DNA of 41,612 nucleotides from Flavobacteriales bacterium (lineage in GTDB: Bacteria; Bacteroidota; Bacteroidia; Flavobacteriales_D; Sanyastnellaceae), in NCBI GenBank assembly GCA_015665315.1, contig JADFAK010000014.1, positions 1 through 41,612 on the forward strand, read 5' to 3'. Under the pieces are notes generated by a model. It saw only the letters and a list, made by a program, of their open reading frames with translations. It made no database searches and had not been told where the DNA came from. Below are positions 36,243 to 41,612 of this stretch, one piece after another; position 1 is the stretch's first letter, and the number at the start of each line of letters is the position of its first letter. A program made the position numbers and the translations under genes.

Positions 36243-36340
36243 GTTACAACGTACCCAATGTATGCCACGGCCAAGTTTGAGGCCGCGTGGTAGTGCGATG
36301 AGCGGGCGGATTTGTGTGTGGCATGGGGCACCGTGTTATC
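36243..36340. repeat. Long imperfect inverted repeat between the small lipoprotein and Fic genes
   Basis: The arm at 36243-36268 (GTTACAACGTACCC, then TATGCCAC) pairs with 36318-36340 (GTGGCAT, then GGGGCACCGTGTTATC) with few bulges. The 49-nt loop contains its own GGCC-GGCC hairpin. It starts 8 bp after the stop of the small lipoprotein frame. Arms with bulges and a structured loop after a gene's stop resemble integron attC sites in general shape, but the strict R-box consensus is not met. Confidence 0.55.
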
Positions 36341-36347
36341 AGCCTTT

Positions 36348-36515
36348 TCATTCGTTGTACTTGACTATTGAAGTAATGCGCCCATCAATGTCAATAGCGC
36401 ATTTCGCATAAGTTATGAGTGATTCATGCGAATCCACTTTGGCCGTATTTTCACCATCGCATGACAGCAATGAGATAAATACAAGTACTAGCCAAATATT
36501 TCCTGATTCACTCAC
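36348..36515 (-). CDS. Candidate small lipoprotein
   Basis: A 55-codon frame starts at GTG 36515 and stops at 36348-36350. The translation MSESGNIWLVLVFISLLSCD has a hydrophobic stretch and a good lipobox (LLSC), followed by a polar tail of 36 residues. An in-frame TAA lies directly before the GTG, and an ATG frame just upstream (beginning MKNESATIKE) runs into it in another register. It may therefore be a complete short gene or one damaged by a frameshift. It follows the DUF6090 gene by 84 bp. Confidence 0.4.
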   Translation of the reverse strand: MSESGNIWLVLVFISLLSCDGENTAKVDSHESLITYAKCAIDIDGRITSIVKYNE

Positions 36516-36599
36516 TTACGGTTTCCTTTATTGTTGCCGATTCATTTTTCATTACATGTGGATCGGCGAGATAGCGATTTATCACCGACTTATCGTCGA

Positions 36600-37343
36600 T
36601 CACTTGACGTCGTATTCAGATTTCAAAACAGCGATTAAATTCTCTGCCAGGGCCAATTGCTCTTTATATTCAATGAGGGTTTTTGTACGATAGGTTTTGA
36701 TTCCCGCAATATAATTCGAAAACTCGTCGATTGAATCATCCATTATTCTGATATACCTTTGATTTTTGGTTTGGCTATCAAATCTTATTTCTCCCAGTGC
36801 TTGGACGTTCACACCCTTCCATAAAACATTGGCCATCAGCCAAAGCATTTTGTCTTCAGCATCACTCCAGTAATGAACTTGTTCATTGTTCATATTGTAG
36901 GCATTCAGTTCATTGGATATGGTCTGATCGAAATATTTTAATGAACCCGTTGTAACTATTTGCTCATAAGTTCCATTCGTTGGAAAGAATGGATTTGACT
37001 GACCAACAATATTTATCTTCTCATAAAAATCCACCTGGCCCCAACTTTCTTTTGGCTTTTTCAAAGTTGAAAGTAGGGCATCGCAATGTTGGATTTTTTG
37101 TTCGCTAAACTCAACCGCATTCGATAAAAACTCAACATCCTTGGACAGGTCTTGAATAAGTGAAACAGCCAATATTTTTGCAGTATTGCTTTCCTTTTGA
37201 CCCTCATTCCAATTGTTGATTTGCAGCGCGATCAAGATGCCAATGACTACAAGTACAATTTCTCCAATAGCGTATTTGAAGTATTTTCTAGCTTTATTCT
37301 TCATAAGCAGACGAAGACGAATTTTTCTAAAGAATTTAATCAT
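36600..37343 (-). CDS. DUF6090 family membrane protein
   Basis: The 247-residue protein opens MIKFFRKIRLRLLMKNKARK followed by the nearly invariant family segment YAIGEIVLVVIGILIALQIN, one transmembrane helix at about 25-43, and NNWNE. The rest, about 200 residues, is helical and would lie in the periplasm. DUF6090 is a Bacteroidota family, often in multiple copies within accessory regions, with no known function. Here it lies between spacer E and the small lipoprotein frame. No partner gene is evident. Confidence 0.93.
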   Translation of the reverse strand: MIKFFRKIRLRLLMKNKARKYFKYAIGEIVLVVIGILIALQINNWNEGQKESNTAKILAVSLIQDLSKDVEFLSNAVEFSEQKIQHCDALLSTLKKPKESWGQVDFYEKINIVGQSNPFFPTNGTYEQIVTTGSLKYFDQTISNELNAYNMNNEQVHYWSDAEDKMLWLMANVLWKGVNVQALGEIRFDSQTKNQRYIRIMDDSIDEFSNYIAGIKTYRTKTLIEYKEQLALAENLIAVLKSEYDVK

Positions 37344-37483
37344 TGGTAATTGGCTGTCGCATTCAATCGAAAGCTGGCGTTTATGTGTCTATGCTCAATA
37401 TACTTCTGCGGACAAAACACGGTTTAAGTGTTGCTGCACTGCAGATGCTAAATAGCTTCTCAAATCTTCCTCAGGCATACGCT
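37344..37483. other. Short unique stretch before the DUF6090 gene
   Basis: This 140-bp segment between the DUF6090 start and spacer E holds the DUF6090 promoter by position. No exact -7 box, hairpin or open frame worth reporting was seen. Confidence 0.4.
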
Positions 37484-37720
37484 TATAAAACTATGAATTT
37501 CTGCGTTCTCATCTGAAAAAAATCGTGTGCGTAGGCAGTGTGCTGCTACCGCTCAAAATGCTTCTTGTTAGGCACTTGGTTTATGGAGTTCGATGCCAGT
37601 TGCATTTGGGCCATCACACGTAATTAATGGAATCCCCATAGCGTCCAGGCTGGTCGCTATCGCAGGAAGAGTACAACACTTGCTCGGATGAACTGCGGGC
37701 TTATCGTGCCTCATAGGAGC
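37484..37720 (-). repeat. Spacer repeat E, after the serine hydrolase gene
   Basis: About 237 bp, second member of the D/E family, starting 21 bp after the serine hydrolase stop (minus strand). It contains GTTAGGC at 37567-37573 and a near-perfect 23-nt palindrome at 37638-37660 (ATAGCG and CCAG arms with CTGG and CGCTAT). Its stop-proximal part (CAGGAAGAGT, ACTGCGGGCTTATCGTGCC) is also in spacer B, which links the two spacer families. Confidence 0.85.
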
Positions 37721-37741
37721 TTAAATATAAGATGTAGTTTT

Positions 37742-39145
37742 TTACTCCTTTTTAAATATTCTTCCGTAATTCGATGTCAACTTTTTCCCTCTTTCATCTA
37801 GGGTGAGAATATACTCATAATCAAACCCCAATACTAACCAGCTACCGTCCTCTAAAAGCGATAATTCATTCTTACTTCCCTGGCTTTCAAAATAACCCTT
37901 ACCATTTTCCACATATATTTTTGCTTCGGTGTTGTCAGCGGTCAAATAGCTGCCTACCAATTTCTTGAAAGATCTTTTGGTTGCTTTTACTTGCTCCAAT
38001 CTATTTGAAGTAATATGACTTCTGTTGATACGGGTTTCTATTCCAATAGAATTGATAAGTTCATATGCTAAATTCCATGAGTTTACCATATCATTACCGT
38101 TATAGCCTAAATTGGAAAGCATTATAACAGTTGTTTTTGTTTGAGGAACAATTACTACAATAGTTCCTGTCACGCCTGTATGACTAATGAATCTCAGGCC
38201 ATTTAACTCATTAATCTCCCAACCGCATGCATAAGGGATTTCTGCCCTGTTATTAAGCATGCCCTTGGTGAAAAGTAATTCTTGATTTTGCTCGTTAAGA
38301 AAGTCTGTTCCCGAAACAACCTTTTGCCATTTCATTAGATCCTTAACGTTTGAAAAAACGCCGAAATAGGAAGGGATCTCATAATCCCATGTTCTCATAA
38401 TATTTATCCACTCTCCATCTTTCAGTGAATAGCCTCTGGCTTGATTCTTTATCACTTTTTCTTGGTCAACGAAATACGTGTTCGTCATACCATATTGGTC
38501 AAAAATATCCGACAAATAGGTTTTATAACTGCCTGTAATATTGTCGATGACAATACCTAAAAGCAAATACCCAACATCACTATAATTGTAGGCCGTACCT
38601 GGAGTTGAATCGAGAGAGTCGGTAATTATCGATTTTATTGCCAAATCTTTACTGACGGTATTGGTTTGCATCATCATATCCAATTCGCCTGCAGTCATAT
38701 TCGCGTAGCCACTAAAAGACTTTTGTGTGAAATTATCGTGAGGAAACATACCGGGTAATCCGGTGGTGTGCCACAGTAATTGTTGTATGGTTATTTCTTT
38801 CCAATGTTCAGGACATTCAGGGAAATACTGATGCAGATAGCCATTCAAGTTTAGCTTATCGTCTTGATGAAGCTTGAGAATTGCGCTTGCTGTGAATTGT
38901 TTGGTCAAGGAAGCAAGTTCGAACGTTGTGTTGACGTCAACTTTTGAATCCTGTTGAAGACTTGAGAAACCGTAGGCTTTTAGGTCTTTAAGACTATCAT
39001 TCTGAACAATAGCAAGGGAAAGTCCCGGTATTTTATTCATTGACATATAGGAAGCAACCATCTCGTCAATCGATTCCTGAGCTTTCAAATTGGAAATTGA
39101 AAGTAGAACTATCAGTATTAATTTATATTTCAAATTCAATTTCAT
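37742..39145 (-). CDS. Serine hydrolase of the class C beta-lactamase / penicillin-binding family
   Basis: The 467-residue protein has a signal peptide (MKLNLKYKLILIVLLSISNL, cleavage near KAQ at 23) and a beta-lactamase-like domain. The SxxK motif is SLTK at 79-82 (FELASLTKQFT), the second motif YSD is at 188-190 in TAYNYSDVGYLLLG, and HTGVTG serves as the KTG-like third motif. The region LLWHTTGLPG is typical of the family. The last 100 residues form an extra domain found in many Bacteroidota members. These proteins may be esterases or D-aminopeptidases as often as lactamases. It is flanked by spacer A upstream and spacer E downstream, with no other gene in the unit. Confidence 0.9.
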   Translation of the reverse strand: MKLNLKYKLILIVLLSISNLKAQESIDEMVASYMSMNKIPGLSLAIVQNDSLKDLKAYGFSSLQQDSKVDVNTTFELASLTKQFTASAILKLHQDDKLNLNGYLHQYFPECPEHWKEITIQQLLWHTTGLPGMFPHDNFTQKSFSGYANMTAGELDMMMQTNTVSKDLAIKSIITDSLDSTPGTAYNYSDVGYLLLGIVIDNITGSYKTYLSDIFDQYGMTNTYFVDQEKVIKNQARGYSLKDGEWINIMRTWDYEIPSYFGVFSNVKDLMKWQKVVSGTDFLNEQNQELLFTKGMLNNRAEIPYACGWEINELNGLRFISHTGVTGTIVVIVPQTKTTVIMLSNLGYNGNDMVNSWNLAYELINSIGIETRINRSHITSNRLEQVKATKRSFKKLVGSYLTADNTEAKIYVENGKGYFESQGSKNELSLLEDGSWLVLGFDYEYILTLDERGKKLTSNYGRIFKKE

Positions 39146-39174
39146 TTACTGGCAGAAGGTTCTTTTAATCACAG

Positions 39175-39627
39175 CGTAGAGTAGAGCCTGACACCCCTCT
39201 CCATTTTATCCACCCCGAAGGTAACAATTTAGTCATCGCCCCCCAGCCCTCTTCATCAAACCGTGCTTAAGGTTTTCCCTCACACGACTTACTGATAGAC
39301 TTCTTCATTGGGCTTTCGTACGGGTTTTCAAGCGGACATATTTTTCTATGACTGGCTTACCATAAGACTTCACTAGATTCTCATAGGGTCGCTGGTGTAG
39401 TTTCCGATGCGCTTTCCTGGATCAAGGTCAAAAGGAATCCTAGAAGTCATCGACTCAACTCCACCTTCTTTCCGATTAGTTGTCGGCCTCGCATACAATC
39501 AAGCAACACAAGAAATTTATTGAATCCACAGAGAGTTTGGGCTGGGCGCTATCGCAGGAAGAGTGCAACACTTGCTCTAATGAACTCCGGCCTTACTGCG
39601 CCTCATTGGGGCTTAATTATTGTGCGC
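39175..39627 (-). repeat. Spacer repeat A, group II intron-like, before the serine hydrolase gene
   Basis: This 453-bp element is closely similar to spacers B and C. On the minus strand it begins 8 bp after the stop of the 147-residue membrane protein gene and ends at TCTACTCTACG, 29 bp before the serine hydrolase ATG. A domain V-like hairpin lies at 39258-39290, but its triad reads AGT instead of AGC, so this copy is probably inactive. A 38-codon frame (39305-39421) precedes it. Confidence 0.8.
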
Positions 39628-39635
39628 ATCGTGCT

Positions 39636-40079
39636 TTATTTTAATTCTTCTCGTCTTTGTCTAATGGCACTTTCAAGCTGGTTTATGAAGTCTAATACTT
39701 TCTCCCGTTTCATTCCTTTTGTATGAAAATGAATTTTTCCGCCACCGTCCGATGAAATTGTCAGGTAGTGTTTTCTGGAAAAAAGGTAGAGAATGATTAA
39801 TACAACTCCTGCTCCAATACCGATACCAATAAATTCTTCGTCTCCATTTGCTCCTGCGATAAGTCCGCCAGCTATTGCAAGTATGGCAAGGATTACAAAA
39901 ATTGTCTTGCTCCGATAATGTATCTCGATGGAACTGATTTTTTCAAGAAGCAAGCTGACAATATGAGCTTTTCCCGATTGAGAGTCAGAGTACCGCAGTC
40001 GTAAATTTGTCAATGTTATTACACTCCCGTCTGATTGTGTAATAACTTGTTCACTGTTAAGTAGGTATTTATTGTCCAT
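39636..40079 (-). CDS. Small membrane protein of unknown function
   Basis: The 147-residue protein begins MDNKYLLNSEQVITQSDGSV, a soluble beta-rich part, followed by two adjoining transmembrane helices (about 60-75 and 83-100; IFVILAILAIAGGLIAG and IGIGIGAGVVLIILYLF). A short C-terminal beta segment (HYLTISSDGGGKIHFHTKG) and a basic helix end it. The order strand-two helices-strand resembles bacterial PH-like or DUF6232-type proteins, but I do not claim a family. It starts 11 bp after the 113-residue gene, so both form one unit between spacers A and B. Confidence 0.7.
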   Translation of the reverse strand: MDNKYLLNSEQVITQSDGSVITLTNLRLRYSDSQSGKAHIVSLLLEKISSIEIHYRSKTIFVILAILAIAGGLIAGANGDEEFIGIGIGAGVVLIILYLFSRKHYLTISSDGGGKIHFHTKGMKREKVLDFINQLESAIRQRREELK

Positions 40080-40090
40080 CGTTTGGGTTT

Positions 40091-40432
40091 TTATAATTGG
40101 TTGAAAATTCTTTTTAGTTCTGAAATTGGTCTTGTGTTTGTAATACTTGCGATTACTTGTCCTTGAATAGTTCTCTCGCGTAATTCAATCGTTTCGTTCT
40201 GATGATTATATGCTAATGCGTATCTATTTCCCCTAATAGTCATCCAGAGAACATTGGCGGTCTGTCCACTGTAAGTTCTTACTTGTACGTCTTCGTCTGT
40301 ATCTTTCCAGATAATTGCTCCAGCAATCGCCAAAGCAATTTCATTAACACTCTGTCCGTGATGGTCAGCCCTGTCCATTACGCCAGTTATGTACTCATTT
40401 AGTCTTCTTAATGTGTCGATTGTAAGTGCCAT
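40091..40432 (-). CDS. Small conserved-looking hypothetical protein
   Basis: The 113-residue protein begins MALTIDTLRRLNEYITGVMD and has an alpha-beta pattern: an N-terminal helix pair with NEIALAIAGAIIWK, then strands VQVRTYSGQTANVLWMTIRG and RYALAYNHQNETIELRE. No signal peptide or membrane segment, so it is cytoplasmic. It is the 5' gene of a two-gene unit with the 147-residue membrane protein. Small orphan alpha-beta proteins of this kind are common in mobile gene cassettes, but no function or partner is visible. Confidence 0.7.
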   Translation of the reverse strand: MALTIDTLRRLNEYITGVMDRADHHGQSVNEIALAIAGAIIWKDTDEDVQVRTYSGQTANVLWMTIRGNRYALAYNHQNETIELRERTIQGQVIASITNTRPISELKRIFNQL

Positions 40433-40456
40433 TTGTCCGTTATTTTAGCATGTGTG

Positions 40457-40912
40457 CGTAGAATAGAGCCTGACACCCCCTCTCCTATATATCCACCTCG
40501 AAAGGTAATAAAATGGTCATCGCCCCCCCGGCCCCCTACATCAAACCGTGCTTGAGGTTTTCCCTCACACGGCTTACCGATAGACTTCTTCATTGAACTT
40601 TCGCAAGGGTTTTCAAGCGGGTATATTTTTCTATGTCTGGCAAACCATAAGACTTCACTAGATTCTCATAGGATCGCTGGCAAAGCTTCCGACGCGCTTT
40701 CCTGGATCAAGTTCAAAAGGCATCCTATAAGTCGTCGACTCAATTCTATCTTCTTTCCGACCAGTTATCGGCCTCTCTCACAATCAAACAACACAAGAAA
40801 TTTATTGAATCCACAGAGAGTTTGGGCTGGGCGCTATTGCAGGAAGAGTGCAACATTTGCTCTAATGAACTGCGGGCTTATCGTGCCTCATTGGGGCCTA
40901 ATTGTTAGGCGC
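40457..40912 (-). repeat. Spacer repeat B, group II intron-like, best preserved copy
   Basis: This 456-bp element begins on the minus strand directly at the stop codon of the TonB-C-like gene (GCGCCTAACAATTAGGCC, a GCCTAA/TTAGGC hairpin) and ends at TCTATTCTACG, 25 bp before the ATG of the 113-residue gene. It shares its stop-proximal core with A and E, and the rest with A and C. An intact domain V-like hairpin lies at 40543-40575. Confidence 0.85.
40543..40575 (-). ncRNA. Group II intron domain V-like hairpin
   Basis: On the minus strand AAGCCGTG pairs with CACGGTTT (one G-T pair). An AG bulge sits on the 3' side, then TGAGG pairs with CCTCA around a GAAA tetraloop. This is the 33-34-nt plan of group II intron domain V, including the AGC catalytic triad. 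A TTCG-capped hairpin (ACCT-AGGT) and the end sequence TCTATTCTACG follow. Copies lie at 39258-39290 (triad changed) and 41471-41502 (upper stem damaged). A complete intron or its reverse transcriptase is not present. Confidence 0.6.
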
Positions 40913-40913
40913 T

Positions 40914-41366
40914 TTAATTTATTGTTAGTTTACCTTTTTTAATTTTATAGCTAATTAGTTCGCTACAGTCCACATTTTTTCCATTTAGAGTTCCTGTTGT
41001 CCATTCTTGATATGACTCGAAAACTTTCAATAATTGTTCATCAAGTTCCGTGTTAGTTTTAACTGATATCCTCCAACCAATAGCTTCACCTTTGCAGTTG
41101 ATAAAAACTCCGACCATTCCTTTACCTTTAAATTTCGGATTGTTTTTTAAATACTGAACTTGATTTAATTGTTCCTGCATTTCTTCTTTCGAAACGCTAC
41201 ATTTTGGCTCGACCTGTCCGTCAAAACCATTGAATAATCCATATACATTATCATGGTCGCAGATTCCTTCAACTTTTTCTTTCATCTCTACCTTCGCTAT
41301 TAACTGCGCTTGAGTTGAAATGCTTGTCATTAATATCAATACTGTAAGTGTCAATGCTGTTTTCAT
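40914..41366 (-). CDS. Exported TonB-C-like protein
   Basis: The 150-residue protein has a signal peptide (MKTALTLTVLILMTSISTQA) and a mature domain with the order of a TonB C-terminal fold: GMVGVFINCKGEAIGWRISV, then a helix TELDEQLLKVFESYQEW and a closing strand ELISYKIKKGKL. It has no N-terminal transmembrane anchor or proline-rich linker, so it is not a working TonB. Many Bacteroidota carry such stand-alone exported versions, role unknown. It is a single-gene unit between spacers C and B; its stop codon abuts spacer B. Confidence 0.7.
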   Translation of the reverse strand: MKTALTLTVLILMTSISTQAQLIAKVEMKEKVEGICDHDNVYGLFNGFDGQVEPKCSVSKEEMQEQLNQVQYLKNNPKFKGKGMVGVFINCKGEAIGWRISVKTNTELDEQLLKVFESYQEWTTGTLNGKNVDCSELISYKIKKGKLTIN

Positions 41367-41387
41367 TATGTCTTATTTTTATTGTGC

Positions 41388-41612
41388 CGTAGAGTAGAGC
41401 CTGACACCCCTCTCCCATATATCCACCCCGAAGGTAACAATTTAGTCATCGCCCCCCGGCCCCCTACAACAAACCGTGCTTGAGGTTTCCCTAACACGGC
41501 TTACTGATTGACTTCTTCATTGGACTTTCGTACGGGTTTTCAAGCGGACACATTTTTCTATGTCTGGCAAACCATAAGACTTCACTGGATTCTCATAGGG
41601 TCGCTGGCGTAG
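41388..41612 (-). repeat. Spacer repeat C, group II intron-like, cut by window edge
   Basis: The 3' half of a third copy of the A/B element, ending (minus strand) at TCTACTCTACG, 21 bp before the ATG of the TonB-C-like gene. Its domain V-like hairpin at 41471-41502 is one base shorter and has a mismatch in the upper stem. The copy continues beyond the window, so the array does too. Confidence 0.8.

Noticed and set aside
37742-39145. Antibiotic-resistance beta-lactamase
   Set aside because: The motifs (SxxK, YSD, HTG) and the extra C-terminal domain fit the broad serine hydrolase family; nothing shows activity on antibiotics.
40408-40593. 61-codon minus-strand frame over the domain V-like region
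   Set aside because: It reads through an RNA hairpin and overlaps the start of the 113-residue gene; spacers A and C do not keep an equivalent frame.
32642-41612. A formal integron
   Set aside because: No integrase gene and no complete attC (paired R boxes) could be found by eye; only layout and isolated GTTAGGC boxes support it.
1-41612. tRNA, rRNA and insertion sequences
   Set aside because: No cloverleaf with a TTCRANY loop, no rRNA-like tract and no transposase frame were seen.

Overview
The window looks like chromosomal DNA of a Bacteroidota bacterium, probably a marine Flavobacteriia-type organism. Several signs agree. There are three type IX secretion system (T9SS) proteins: a C25 peptidase resembling the PorU2 sortase, one cargo with a type A sorting domain and one with a type B (gliding-motility-type) sorting domain. 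Many genes encode short lipoproteins. There are family markers such as DUF6090 and the fused alpha/beta hydrolase-OsmC protein. Finally, TAnnTTTG-like -7 boxes lie 17-27 nt in front of start codons without clear Shine-Dalgarno sequences.

Left part (1-7.4 kb) is housekeeping: a cut radical SAM gene, a DUF3109 Cys-cluster protein, tryptophanyl-tRNA synthetase, a PlsC acyltransferase, a bacilliredoxin, a thioredoxin-fold lipoprotein and aspartyl-tRNA synthetase. Convergent pairs are closed by clear two-way terminators (about 1490 and 3497). A broken T9SS sorting tail and a small lipoprotein follow (7.5-8.0 kb).

Middle part (8.3-32.3 kb) is mostly secreted and envelope functions: the 1688-residue C25 peptidase, the hydrolase-OsmC fusion, a two-gene unit of a GH63-like glycosidase and a lipoprotein, a DJ-1/PfpI lipoprotein, a SnoaL-like protein, a 1171-residue TraB/GumN multimodule protein, an esterase, a 14-repeat VCBS/FG-GAP T9SS protein, a GNAT acetyltransferase, an AAA ATPase-nuclease whose promoter is embedded in an alternating repeat, a lipoprotein, and a T9SS type B protein with five 42-residue Cys-rich repeats.

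Right part (32.3-41.6 kb) differs. All genes are on the minus strand, most stand alone, and they are mostly accessory: GNAT, a gluzincin-like lipoprotein, Fic, a small lipoprotein, DUF6090, a class C beta-lactamase-like serine hydrolase, two small hypothetical proteins and a TonB-C-like secreted protein. Long homologous spacers follow many of the stop codons. Two spacers (about 230 bp) form one family. Three others (about 455 bp, the last cut by the window edge) form a second family, which carries a hairpin with the architecture of group II intron domain V. All complete spacers share a core just after a stop codon. The layout resembles a gene-cassette array that is shuffled or expanded by repeat recombination. 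No integrase or reverse transcriptase is visible, so the mechanism is inference. This array is the best candidate for something undescribed in the window.
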